A stretch of DNA of 27,500 nucleotides from Mesotaenium endlicherianum (GCA_009602735.1 WELA01010214.1:217196-244695); one strand, 5' to 3'. Positions 1 through 10,243 are shown, numbered from the stretch's first letter. Numbers and translations: made by a program. Notes: a model not told the origin generated them from the sequence alone.

Positions 1-38
<38 letters not shown>
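1..38. repeat. (TC)n microsatellite
   Basis: Uninterrupted TC dinucleotide run at the left edge, followed by a short CCCTCCC and T-rich tract. The true left limit is outside the window. Confidence 0.97.
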
Positions 39-42
<4 letters not shown>

Positions 43-55
43 CCTTTTTTTCATC

Positions 56-143
56 AACACACAAACAAGCACACGCTTACACACGCATGCACACACACAC
101 ACACACACACACACACGCGCACGCATGCACGCAGACACACACC
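56..143. repeat. (CA)n-rich microsatellite
   Basis: CA-rich tract with interspersed CG and TGCA steps, including a pure CA core around 90-114. The alternating purine-pyrimidine sequence is of Z-DNA type. Positions 144-404 hold no gene that I can recognise. Confidence 0.93.
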
Positions 144-404
144 GTCAACCTGCCCAATGTTTCTTTCACCAATTTTTATTTGCGCATGACTGCACCCGTT
201 GGGTGGTCCTCTCTTTAGGCCAAATGTCTCTATGAGTTGTGCAGTGGGACAAGGTCTGAATTAGATGGCAGTTCATCTAGAGGCATAGACAGCCACACGC
301 TTGGCGGTGGCCGGCTTTGTCGCGTTCATTCTTTTCAAAGCTTTCTGCAGTGCACAACAAGCTGCGGATATTGAAGCAGAAATATGGACGTGTTAGGGTG
401 TAGT

Positions 405-602
405 TCACCCATTTGGTCTTTTGCAAGGGAGGAGAACGATTTTGAGTCCCTTATCTTGTAGCCTCCGGATGGCTTCAAGCTCCCTCTGCAGCCGCCACCT
501 GCGTGCTTGCTCTGGGCGGCAGCTGTCCTCTGCAGAGGCAGTGGTGTTGGCCCCCCACTTTTCCTGTTGCAGAACAAGCAATTGTTTGTGGAGCTCACTT
601 AA
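405..602 (-). other. Possible coding fragment, minus strand, coiled-coil-like
   Basis: The minus strand is open here, ending in a stop at 405, and reads as a charged helix-forming peptide of about 65 residues. It has heptad-like Leu spacing (HKQLLVLQQEK, then QRELEAIRRLQDKG) and a basic end. The same reading frame further upstream is Pro/Arg-rich and overlaps the EGF exon antisense, so only the 405-602 part looks protein-like. I recognise no family. It may be a terminal exon of a minus-strand gene, a transposon fragment or chance. The overlapping plus-strand frame looks less protein-like. Confidence 0.22.
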
Positions 603-697
603 GCACGCGCAACATCCAAGTCGGCGCGGGGGGTCGTAGAGGGGTGGTGGGCCACATGTCTTGCTGATGGAGCGCCACGCGTGCACTGTGGACGCAG

Positions 698-866
698 GGG
701 CCAAAGTGCCAGACGCCGGTGCAGATATGCGGGGACGGCCTCTGGTGCGCCAACGGCGGGCTGTGCGAGGCGTCGGAGGCGGACCTGGGCCGCTCCATCT
801 GCAAGTGCCCCAGCACACACACAGGCGTCAACTGCCAGACGCTGGTGGAGCCCCAGGAGCTGGGCG
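698..866 (+). CDS. EGF-like domain exon of a single-pass membrane protein (partial gene)
   Basis: In the frame through 719 the exon encodes one EGF-like module. It shows six cysteines spaced C-x5-C-x5-C-x11-C-x-C-x8-C, with the typical CANGG turn between cysteines 2 and 3 and a T-G-x-N-C ending. An AG precedes 698 as a plausible acceptor, and an in-frame stop at 665-667 bars a longer exon. GGTGCGT at 866-872 is a plausible donor, ending the exon in phase 1; a donor four bases later (phase 2) is also possible. EGF modules are extracellular disulfide-bonded folds used in adhesion and receptors. Downstream exons supply a membrane helix, so this is probably the juxtamembrane end of the ectodomain. 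Earlier exons, including any signal peptide, should lie left of the window. Parent protein not recognised. Confidence 0.62.
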
Positions 867-930
867 GTGCGTTGCGTGCCTCCTTCTCTTCTCTCCTCCT
901 ATCCTTCCCCTGTGTCTGTGCGTGTTTCTG

Positions 931-985
931 ACTGTGTGTGCATGCAGGTGCGTGTGTGTGTGTGCGTGTGCGTGTGTGCTTGGTG
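931..985. repeat. (TG)n-rich tract in the first intron
   Basis: TG-rich dinucleotide tract inside the inferred intron 867-1045. It is complementary in composition to the CA tract at 56-143. Confidence 0.9.
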
Positions 986-1045
986 TTCGCGCATGTCCTG
1001 GTGTCTGTGCGTGATCCCGTGTGGTCCCCCTGTGCCACAAGAGAG

Positions 1046-1083
1046 AGGAACCTGATTTCCGGATGCGGAGGAAGCAGGAACAG
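1046..1083 (+). CDS. Short linker exon of the EGF/transmembrane gene
   Basis: Small exon encoding EPDFRMRRKQEQ, a charged juxtamembrane linker. It ends at CAG immediately before a near-consensus donor GTGAGT (1084-1089), in phase 0. A start at 1046, after the AG at 1044-1045, matches phase 1 from the previous exon. A start at 1044 would match the alternative phase-2 donor. The downstream phase is fixed by the frame into exon 2513-2878. The first base is uncertain by a few nucleotides because several AGs lie in tandem at 1040-1047. Confidence 0.5.
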
Positions 1084-2512
1084 GTGAGTAGTTGCGCGGC
1101 AGGTTGGAGAGAGCGGAGCGCCCAACTAGGGCAAGGGGGGGGCGTGAGGGCCCTTTGGGTGGGACATGCTGGTAGCACCAGTGCGGGCTGCAGGAGGGAG
1201 GGGGCCGGTGGAGAGCAGGGGGGAGTGCTTGTGCTGGTGTGTGATACTCACTTGCATGCGGGCTGGTGGGTTGGGGAGGGCCGGCTCAGGCCCTCAAGGC
1301 TCTTGCTGCTGCTGGTGCCGGTGCAAACACGTGCACTTTGGTCCAGCCCCCCAGCCATGCTTTCAGAGCAGGCAGGTGGCACGCGCACCAGGCAGCTCTC
1401 TGTCCTTATTTTGTCGCTGTTGCGGGTCCTGACATGTGTGCGGTGGCACTGTCAGGCACGTTCCTGAGCAGGAGAGTAGGAGCCTAATGTTAGCCTCCAC
1501 GCATCCGGGGTGCATCGGGTGTATTGCTGTAGCTAGCAAGTGCGTGTGAGCTTAGGCTGCCCTGTCCTCTTGGGTCCAGCCGGCTGTCACTTTGGCACCC
1601 TGCCTGTGCGCGCATTCATAAACACCTACACAGACACAAATGATATTGGCGCATGAAAATCGCACAGTACACGTGCTGCACTCTGTATGTGAGCTGATCC
1701 TGTGCCACAGCTGCAATGCGAATAACTGGTAGTCAGGCATCATCCGCTCACATGCTCGCGAGGATGCGGCTTGTGCTAGCAGGGCCACCGGTGAGGGAGC
1801 TGGACAGCAGCGGGCTGCCAGGTGGCGACTTTGCTTCTGAAGAACGCTCTAAGGTAGGCAAAGTGCCCTCATGTTTGATGTCTGTTGCTCTTGCTCTAGC
1901 TCATGTTACTTGACCTTATAGCTGTCTTTGTCAGTGGCGGCTGCTTCAAGCGCTGGTTTCTTGGACAAGGTAGGCAAAGCGAGGGTGGCACCTTAAGCAA
2001 GTGCCCACAGGACGCGAGGCAATGAAGAGTTGTACAAGGCAACAGCTGCACATTTCAGCCTCACAATTCAGGACCTTGTTTGCGTCTTGTGGAATAAGTT
2101 CAGTTCAAAGGACGAGTCTAATTTGCAAACGTGCTGCGGTTTTCTGCAAGTCTATGCCGCTGGGAACCCTTGGAGGGAGCCGTCACACAGACACCTGTAA
2201 TCCAAGTTCTAAGTACAATAGTCCTAACACTTATTCATAACTCTGCCCCACTGGAAACGCAGTAGAGGCACTCCCAAGCAACCCACCCCTTCTCTTATTT
2301 TGTTGTGGTCGTTGTCCACGCTCAAAGTTGTACGCAGAGGCCACGAGTGCCACGTGCGACAGGTGTGCTAGGGTTGTGTCTCTACAGCCATCACGCCCCC
2401 ACTCTGTAAATCCAAAGCCAGCACGCAAGCTCGTTGGCTGCTGCCTCCTCATGCAATTGCCACGAGCTCACCCTGACGGCTCGTGCTCCTGTGCTTCCTC
2501 TGCACGTGGCAG
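1084..2512 (+). other. Inferred intron of the EGF/transmembrane gene
   Basis: GT at 1084 (GTGAGT) and AG at 2511-2512 (CACGTGGCAG, after a C/T-rich stretch) bound a 1,429-bp stretch with scattered stops in every plus frame. Both ends are phase 0, so the flanking exons join in frame. Two short open stretches near 1825-1852 and 1935-1968 each end at AAG/GTAGGCAAAG but do not fit the phase, so I did not call them exons. Confidence 0.5.
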
Positions 2513-2878
2513 TACTCGCGAATCTTCTTCGGCATGCTGGTGGGCCTGCTGCTGGTGTGGGGCGTGGCGTACGCTCTCGTCAACCAGCAGCCGCGGAAGA
2601 AGATCCGGCTGCGCTCGGGCCACTATCGCTTGAACCCGATCCGGGAGGGCCAGGTGGTGACGCGGCTGGACGTGGACGTGGAGGCGCAAGAGCACGTGAA
2701 GGCGCCGCTCACGGCAGCGGAGGCTCTCGAGAAGGCTTACTTAGACAGGAGTAAAGAGCAGCAGGTGCTGGTGCCGGTAGAGGAGAACTTTGAGAGCAAC
2801 CGGGGTGCGGCCTTGCATGCCGACGAGACTACTCGCTTGAGAGAAGGACCGTCGAGCACAGGAGAGGGTGTCGGTTGA
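2513..2878 (+). CDS. Transmembrane helix and cytoplasmic tail exon (gene 3' end)
   Basis: This terminal exon encodes about 121 residues to a TGA at 2876-2878. It begins with a hydrophobic helix of about 20 residues (FFGMLVGLLLVWGVAYALV, about 2525-2581), followed at once by a basic stop-transfer stretch (RKKIRLR). A hydrophilic tail with several acidic and amphipathic segments follows. With the EGF exon upstream, the natural reading is a type I membrane protein: ectodomain outside, tail in the cytosol. There is no kinase or other recognised catalytic domain in the tail. The start is set by the AG at 2511-2512, since the in-frame ATG at 2483 lies before a good acceptor and would leave the upstream donor unpaired. 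Third codon positions are strongly GC-rich, unlike the AT-rich DNA after 2880. An AATAAG at 3039-3044 could serve polyadenylation. Confidence 0.65.
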   Translation, partial: YSRIFFGMLVGLLLVWGVAYALVNQQPRKKIRLRSGHYRLNPIREGQVVTRLDVDVEAQEHVKAPLTAAEALEKAYLDRSKEQQVLVPVEENFESNRGAALHADETTRLREGPSSTGEGVG

Positions 2879-5800
2879 ACGGTCTGGCTCGTGATTTTTT
2901 CGTGTACAGTCTTAGTCATAGCATTTTAGAGTAGTGTATATTACAGTGGCTAGCATAACAAAGGTATATCTCTGTAGGTGTAGCCTGCGGGCAGGTCATT
3001 TTGATATTAATTTCACTTGAAGATTTATATCTTTCTCAATAAGGTTCTGTCGGGTGGAGGCTTTGTAGATCATCTCAATGTTTGAAATGCGTCTACAATC
3101 GCTCTTATGTGGGCCCTACCAAATGAATGTCTTTTGGAGGTGTCAAGCTGCAAAATAAGAGGAACAAAGCAGAGGCAGTCAGAGGTATATTCAGCTTGTG
3201 TATATCACATCAGAATATGGATATGCAATGTGCACTCGTAAGAGTGCAATCCTTTTCTAGTGTTTTGCTAACAAGTTCAAGTCTGGAAAGATTCACATTG
3301 TCAGCAAACAAGAAGGTGAAAGTGAGAATGACGCAAATGAATCGTTAGGACTTGTGGGAACAGAAGTAGATTTTGAACGTATGCACTTTTCCTTGTCTGT
3401 GTTTCATGTAACATACTTTGCCACCTTGTAAGCTTTGGGACTAAGGAGGTGGTTGTTTTACGTACTCTCCAAATTTTAAAAGCATTGGCCACTTTGCATT
3501 TCATCACTAGCTATGGAAAATGTCATTTTTCTTGGACATGTTTTTGGTCATATTGCCTAAAGTAGGAAGTAAGAAGTTTTTGGAGCAAGACAACAAACTC
3601 GACAAATTATATTCATACAACTACAGCAGGAAAAGTGAAGAAAGTTTACCAAAAAGATTCATTTATATAAAATGACGTCTTGGTGCAAGTAATAAAATAG
3701 GGGAAAGGATACGGTGCATATTTTCACTTTTAATAACTAAACTTATGCACTAAGGATTGAACAAAAAAAATAAAGCATGGGCAAACGTCTCACTTGTCCC
3801 CTGTGCACTTAATGGCACACGAGGGTAAGAGCTTGCCTCATTTTGAATTTGTTTCCTTTAACAAACTCAAAATAAGGCAAGGTGCCTTGCCTACCGACCA
3901 TCAACTAGCCAATGTTGCATGCATAGCACTTTGACCTTCACAAAAGTGTTGGTTTTCTACCGCCCGTTCTCACCAACTAGCAACCTGTCACCTTGCCTAG
4001 GACCATAGCTACCAACGCCTAGCAGATTCATGCATCTCATACGCTGTTATAATCAACACTTTTGCAATTGCAAGTTGTCTAAGGTCTTACATCATCATGA
4101 CCAAAACCTTTAAGGCAAAGTAGCTAGCACCTTATTAAATATGATGACAAGCTCTTTAGTCAGGTGAATTGTCGCCCAACTTGGCCTACCAGGGTCGAAG
4201 CAATTTGGAGTCACAGTAATTTACACCAACAATAATGCACGGTCAGCGAAGCTTCCAAAGTTCACAAGAATGCCTCTGTGGCAACCGTTACTCATTTGTG
4301 AATTACAAAATATCTTCAAAACTTCAAATGATTCCAAAAAGAGCGACTCACAATTCCTGGTCACACTTCAGCATCTCACTCTAAGTACACTTTCAAAATT
4401 TTAAGGCGGTTTTCGGCTCCGAAAATAGTCTTCCGAAATGTACCACTTTCGTAAAAGGGATTCCAAAAGCCATGTGAAACGTGTCCGTAAAGTTTAGATT
4501 CCGAGCTCCGACGAGCCTTCGGAGTGTTCAAAAATCACTGGAGAAATTACTGGAGCCTTGATTTTAGTTCAACAAGTGGAGAAGGCCCGGATAAGTCGGC
4601 GTCATTATCATCTCCGCGTCATTATCCTTTCGTTCGACCTCTTGGCTTTTTTAAAGTGTAACTGGAGCTCCACGCTAAAAATGCCCAGAGCGTTTTCGGG
4701 AGCTTGGAAAATCTCTAGGACATCCAATTACCATCTTGGGAGTCTGCTTGACATTGCTGAAACAGGTTACAACAAGGTATATGCTGGAGGAGCCCCGACC
4801 GTCTTCGACCAGAGTCAATTTAAGCAGATTGTGCACCTTGAATATTCACCTCGCGCAAAAATACGTTCTTTAGACAGCAGCCGTATTAAAAAAAATTATG
4901 ATTCTCGATCTCGTAAATTATTTGAATTATAATATTGTGCCATTTGCGTCGATTACCATCTTGCAACTCAAAGAACCCTCTATCGCGAGTCGGCTGAGGG
5001 TTAAGTTGAACCAAATTTGACTCGGGGTTTTCTCGCACTTCATTAGACAAGCATTGCGTGCAGTGTATGCCCATCGCCCAGTCTGCTCCTCGCCCTTATC
5101 CGTATTCGAATCGTCGTGGGCGACAGTTCTTTTAAGGTAGTCAGCGTTTTCTTCAAGATATTGATAGTTTTGCATCAAAATTCAATTCTTGCTACCAATT
5201 GAGCACTTAAAGATCTCGTGAGCAGAGGTCGACTAAAAGCAACTAGCTTGATGTGGGATATGAAGGAGTTTTGTGGATACAAGTTCTTCGTGCACTACAT
5301 ACATCGTGAACAAGTACCCATGAGTTGGTCGGTGAAACTTTACTTCATCAATTTTGTTTTGGCGATTTTGAGTGACTTTGAGACGCAAAAGTAAATATTG
5401 AATATTGGTTCATATAGGACAAGATTACTGAAATGAAACTTATTCCGACGTGCTATAGACTTTCATACGAGCATCAGTACAAGAAGTTCATGGAATTTAT
5501 TTTACACGGGGATAAGCGGCAAATCGAAAGGGCGACGGTTGAGAATTGCAAGATGTCGCATTTTACTAGGCCAGACTGGGCCAGACGGCGCCCATGATGA
5601 AAAATTGCGTACCTGGACATCAGTCTCCAATTATTCCAACGCGCTTCAGTCGCATTTGAGGAATTTTGGGACTCCATACCACTTTGGGCCTGAATATTTC
5701 TCATAACAGCCAAAAGGTTTTTTAGCGTGTCCTCACGTTCACAAAACGCTTGTGGGTATTGGTAGTGCTCAAGCACTTCACATGATGAATGGGTGCAAAT

Positions 5801-7148
5801 TTTGAAAACTTTTGGAAATACTTAAACCCTCGCCTTGTAAAAAGGCGAAGCCTTTTTGATCCCTAGTCTTCTCACATTTATTAGAAACTTCTAAATCTTA
5901 TGTTTTTAGAGTCCAGCAATCTGCCATCGATCTCCCAAGTGTGCAAAGAGATAATGTGCATCTAGACGCTGCCCTGAATGTCCTGCAACTATTGCAATTT
6001 TGTCATCCAGGAGCTACGTATACACACGCTTGAGCGTACATTGATTCACATGCATTGTCTACATGCTTCAAGCATTTACTTGAATGCACAGTCAGCATTC
6101 TTTAATCCTACAAGTCGCGACAAGCCTAAACTCAATTTGTCTATTTCAACTCAATCTGGCCTGATTGGACCAAGATGTAGAAGGTGAGATTGTTCTTTTA
6201 ATCAAATGGATCAAAGATTGATTTTTCTTTGGAAAATGGAGTTTAGATAACACAAACTATACGACAACTATACTAATATATTTGGACTCCGTCATGCAAG
6301 TTCACATTGTCTAATGCGTTACCCGACTCTGTCACTTGTTTTTATTGCTTCGTAGAATTTCTAGCCTAGAATTACCTGTTTTTGTCGCTTCAATATGTTG
6401 GTCTTTAATACTTGTAGGGTGATTGTAACAAGCACGTTCTTGTGATGCAGAAAGGTGGTAAGGAGGGTGCGTGAAGGTGAGACTAGTGCTACGTTAATGG
6501 CAATCAAATCAAGCTCAAGGGAAGATGCACGTAACCGTGTTCGTATATACAACTACACGAATTGAATACAACATCCACTCCAAAGAGCCATTCTATGTTG
6601 TAATGAATAAGTCCATTATTGTTTTAATTAATTGCATATAAAGATATATCACTAAATGAGTAATATGTTAACATACTCACATGTGTGTGTTCATCTTAAT
6701 GGACATATAGTGATATATTGCAAGTATACTCATTTATGTCAAAAAGATCAGTCAGCAGAATAATGTGCTGACTTTGACGACTGAGTCATGGGTATATTTA
6801 GAATATAAGTCGATCAATATGTTGGACGTAGAATCTAGCCTTTCACTGTAAGTAGCTAACTGGTGGTCAGGTCCACATTTCTCGCTCATACTTTCAATTT
6901 AACTTACTGCCTAGTAGATTAGAGTTGACAAGTCGACTTATCGATATGCTTGGTCTGTGAGCTAGGTGATCTCATATATTTGCTAGTGTAATTCTTTGAT
7001 TTCTGATTAATTATCTACTCTTTGTGACCACTATTCTCAACAATACTAAAGCGTCAAACCAGAAATTCTGTGGAAGTTGAAAGACTTCAACTTGCTTCGT
7101 GGATGCTTTCATGGGCTTTCCCAGCTGCTTTCAAGTGAAACATTAAAC
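2879..7148. other. AT-rich intergenic region, no recognisable gene
   Basis: About 4.3 kb with a marked drop in GC beginning right after the last exon. Only short open frames occur, the longest about 124 codons at 4558-4932 on the plus strand and about 100 codons at 5474-5776 on the minus strand. Neither resembles a family I know. Structural items are the hairpin at 3833-3880 and an imperfect inverted repeat around 6644-6718 that includes a 12-bp palindrome TATGTTAACATA at 6664-6675. Old unrecognised transposon remnants are possible. Confidence 0.6.
3833..3880. repeat. 21-bp inverted repeat with 6-nt loop
   Basis: Left arm 3833-3853 begins TTGCCTCATTTTGAA. Right arm 3860-3880 is its reverse complement with two mismatches. 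The loop is TCCTTT. The arm end GCCTTGCC recurs just downstream at 3884-3891. Such a compact hairpin could be a tiny MITE-like element or a small-RNA precursor; the sequence alone does not decide. Confidence 0.7.
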
Positions 7149-7153
7149 AAGAG
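7149..7153. repeat. Target site duplication AAGAG (left) of element 1
   Basis: AAGAG directly before the TG of LTR 1; the identical AAGAG follows LTR 2 at 15771-15775. A 5-bp duplication is usual for Ty3/gypsy integrases. Confidence 0.93.
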
Positions 7154-7869
7154 TGTAATGAATCAATATACTCGTTGATATAATATTCACTTAAATACAT
7201 TAGTTAAATAAGTTCGGCCTGCTGAACTTTAGTTGATATTGAGTCTGCTGGACTTTATTAAATAATCAATTTAATGACTTAGTTGGGGGCAGCAGGCTGA
7301 AGTCAACTTAGATCAGCTTGCTAACACATTCTTTGACAGCCAGCTGACTTCCATACTCGGTAGCAACAAACTGCCTCGATATGCATCTAAGTGTAGTATG
7401 CTAGATGAATGGCCAGATGACATCCCTATGATAGATGGGATTCGGGATGATGGGAGATGGCGGTGGATTTGGTTAACCGAGGTCCTACCAACGTGGTTAA
7501 CTCCCGGGTAGGCGGTGCCATCGCACTGGCCGTTGAACAGTAAACTCATTCCATGTACATAGGCTAGACATTGCTCGAGTTTGGCATTCGGAAACAAGGC
7601 CAACTCTCTTGTACAGCTTACTGAGAGGGATCTGAATCCAAGGCGCGAAGCCATTGATACGCACTGTCTTCTAACCTTGCTTATGTATAAGTTTACTGAT
7701 TGCATTATTGATGCTAGTTGACTCGCATTTGACTTACAAGTATTATTCCCTGCTAGTGTGTTGTCCTTTGCTGTTTAAACAATTAACGAGAAATACCATA
7801 AAGATTACTTGTTGATATGAAGATCTTTATTAATTGTTAATCGCCTATTTGGTAAGTCGATTCATTTCA
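7154..7869 (+). repeat. 5' LTR of element 1
   Basis: 716 bp, TG...CA ends. Contains repeated CTGCTGAACTTT / CTGCTGGACTTT motifs in the 5' third and a TATA-like TATGTATAAG near 7683, a possible promoter. The minus strand is open for about 130 codons (7313-7705), but the frame is not kept in LTR 2. Confidence 0.96.
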
Positions 7870-7870
7870 G

Positions 7871-7882
7871 TGGTATCGGAGC
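7871..7882 (+). promoter_or_regulatory. Primer-binding site, initiator tRNA-Met type
   Basis: TGGTATCGGAGC starts one base after the LTR. It matches the plant initiator tRNA-Met PBS TGGTATCAGAGC except for A to G. Element 2 carries the same variant at 16696, so it probably reflects the host tRNA. Confidence 0.85.
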
Positions 7883-7903
7883 AGTTATCACAGACTTTTT
7901 TGT

Positions 7904-9361
7904 ATGGTAAGGACAAGGTCTCAAACTAGCAACTCCCGAGACATGGAGAACCAGGATAACGAGAATGTCGAGAATCAGGCTGAAAGCCATGTAGCGGGAA
8001 CCTGTACTTATTCTGAAGCAGTGGCAGATACTGCAACTAGAGAGGCTGCAGATGAGGCGGCTGCTATTGCCGCAGTCGCAGCACAGCAAGCTGAGGAGGA
8101 GAGAGCCAGACTAGAAGCTGAACAATTAGCAAAGGCTGCTGAAAATACAGAAAGGAGGGAAGGACAGCCAGCTGACGAGCGCACTGTCGAAGAACTTATG
8201 GCATCAAGGGCCAATGTTCTGAACCCACCTCCTGCTGTACAACTCAATGTACCCCTAGGTCAAATTTGTGACCAGCTGAATGCGGCAGGAATAGCTGCTG
8301 CAGGAACAAGAGGGACTGTTGAGGACACAACTCAGCGAGTAGATGCCACTGCTGCTGCTGCATTTGCTAGGCTTCCACCTCAGAGTGTGGACTTGGGAGC
8401 ATTGTTTGTGCAAGTGCAATCGCAAATGGCGACCATGTACCAGTCCCAACAGGAGGACAAAAGAGTTATAATGTCTCTATTGCGGGACAGAGACCAACTG
8501 GGTTTGCAAACCACTGGTGGTGGTGGCAGAGGGCCTAGTAAGCCCAAGCCGAAACCTCCCCAGGACTATGACCCTGAGGGAAACAGAAATTATTACCTGA
8601 TCAAGTTTCTCGCGGATGTTGAGCAGTGGCTGGAGAACTACCCAGAACTGCAAGATCACGAGAAGGTCAGGCACACTAGTGCGCTACTGAAAGGCAGTGC
8701 TGCAGAGTGGTGGTTATACTGGAAGGGAGAGCGGAAGGCTCAGCAACTCGGTGACCCTACGTAGGTAGAGTTTGTCGAGAAGTTACATGAAAAGTTTGAT
8801 GTCATCAACCAGCAGGAGAAAGCTATCTATGCAATGATCTCCTTGACACTGAAGCAGACCACTTCAGTTGCTGAGTTTGCTCAAAAGTTCCAGGAGAACA
8901 TGATGAAGCAGCCAGACTTGCCAGAGCGGTATAGGATAGCATACTTCAGGTATGGCTTGAAATCCGAAGTCTCTGGTCATTTTGCTGAAAAGAAGTATGA
9001 GAAGCTGGCTGATTTGATCCAAGATGCTGATGCCTGGGATCAGCAGCAGTTCAATCACAAGCGCCAGAGTAATGCTTTGGTATCTAAGATTGTCAAGAAG
9101 CCCCACGATTCCTACGATGCAATTGAAGGAGACAGGCTGAGGATGATCAGGGTGATGACTAAGACTATGAGTATAATTCTATACAGTCTGGAGGTAGAGG
9201 TGGTTCCTCTCGAGGTGGCTATGGAAGAGTTGGTGGTAGGACTAAGCCGAGACCAGCCTCATCAAAATCTATCAGCTACCGTTGCCAGCAGTTGGGCCAC
9301 TACAGAGAGCAGTGTCCAGTCAAGCACCTCCCGAAGGTCAAGAGAAAAGACCAGCCTTTAA
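7904..9361 (+). pseudogene. gag: gag of element 1 (broken)
   Basis: Gag builds the virus-like particle and packages RNA. The ATG at 7904 lies 21 bases after the PBS. The first 110 residues are Ala/Glu-rich and coiled-coil-like; the capsid-type retrotransposon gag region follows, with AEWWLYWKGER and later TSVAEFAQKFQENM. An in-frame TAG at 8762-8764 sits where the family usually has Trp before an acidic/Phe motif, so TGG to TAG is likely. The same frame continues to about 9110. A frameshift near 9110-9160 then moves the Gly/Arg-rich tail and zinc knuckle into a second frame: YRCQQLGHYREQC at 9277-9315 has the C-x4-H-x4-C part, but the first Cys of the knuckle is Ser (AGC at 9274-9276). A third frame takes over near 9340. 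At least one stop and two shifts make it a pseudogene. Confidence 0.85.
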
Positions 9362-9644
9362 AAGACAGCAACAGTCGGTAATCAGGTCTACTGACTGTGA
9401 GGATGCTAGAGATAGTGAGTTGTCACTAGCTGCCCTCGTAGCAGGTATTATGGGTCCTGCTGAACTGGATTCACTATGCATGCCTGACAACCAGATAAAG
9501 GAGACCATCAGCAATATAGACATTCAGAGAGTGCACACTCTGGATGATCTTGTTCCACCTGATGTCCAACATTTCTTTGCTAAGTCGGGAGAACAATGCG
9601 GAAGTCCCGAAAAGACGGCCCCCCTATTCTACTGCATTGCGTGA
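9282..9644 (+). pseudogene. gag-protease linker segment of element 1
   Basis: Open in a third frame, acidic and hydrophilic, from after the zinc knuckle to about 9600, where the reading shifts back to the gag starting frame. It connects the nucleocapsid end with the protease. There is no enzymatic motif. The part up to about 9340 overlaps the knuckle antiframe, so the real segment is probably 9340-9600. Confidence 0.55.
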
Positions 9645-10243
9645 TTGCAGGTAGGAAGGTGAGGGCATTTGTTGAGGGAGGGGCGTCACATACTTTTATC
9701 CATAAGGACTTAGTTAAGCGGCTAAGGCTGCCTACTGTCACCCAAGAGAATAGAAAAATATTCCTTCGAGATGCCTCAAGTATCCCGGGAGGAGTTATAA
9801 CCAAGCCTATTGAGGTCCAGTTAGGTTCTGGCATTGCAGTTCTAACTGAAACGCTTACATTTGAGGTACTCAACACTGGCTTTTATGATCTCGTGCTAGG
9901 CAGGTCCTGGCTTAATAGACATCAAGCTGAAGTGTGTTGGAGCAGAGGTACAGTTAAAGTGAGAGGAGCCAGTGATGGGCAGACTAACTTGGCACCCACC
10001 AGTGCTCTTCCTCTTGTCCTGTATGGATGGCAAATGAAGGAAAAGAAGAGGCTTCCAGAAGGATGCAAGTTGCTGAATGCAATGGAGTTTGTCAAAAGCT
10101 GGAACCAGAAGGAAGACAGAATGTTCTGTCTGCTGCTAAGAGAGGTACCTCCTCAACCGGAAGAAGTAGTTGAGAAAAAGGTAAGCCCTCCGGAGCACTC
10201 TACTGCTGCAAAAATTGTTGCTCAGTACACTGATGTTTTTTAA
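9596..10243 (+). pseudogene. Aspartic protease region of element 1 (catalytic Asp lost)
   Basis: Retropepsin-like domain: a strand RAFVEGGASHTFIHKDL at residues 23-39 of this frame, followed by the usual flap region and a GRSWLNRH motif matching the family's LGxxWL element. The family active site reads hydrophobic-D-[ST]-G-A-[ST]; here it is V-E-G-G-A-S, so the catalytic Asp is Glu (GAG, 9674-9676) and the following Ser is Gly. The enzyme should be inactive. The frame ends at TAA 10241-10243, immediately inside a run of six T (10236-10241). The RT frame continues from that run, so one extra T is the likely break. The start is set by homology, since the segment is the middle of a polyprotein. 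Confidence 0.85.

Noticed and set aside
1825..1970. Two possible mini-exons, each ending AAG before GTAGGCAAAG
   Set aside because: Neither length nor phase fits between the phase-0 donor at 1083 and acceptor at 2512; the direct join is simpler.
4558..4932. 124-codon plus-strand open frame in the intergenic region
   Set aside because: No recognisable motif, no codon signal and no context. Mentioned under the intergenic entry only.
5474..5776. 100-codon minus-strand open frame
   Set aside because: Low-complexity AT-rich context and no family resemblance.
3740..6730. tRNA or other structured RNA genes
   Set aside because: No cloverleaf with A/B boxes or other known RNA hallmark was found by eye; the inverted repeats seen are simple.
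7313..7705. 130-codon antisense open frame in the 5' LTR of element 1 (related frames at 15213-15651 in the 3' LTR)
   Set aside because: The frame is not kept between the two LTRs (the one-base indel breaks it) and the peptide resembles no family. Most likely chance.
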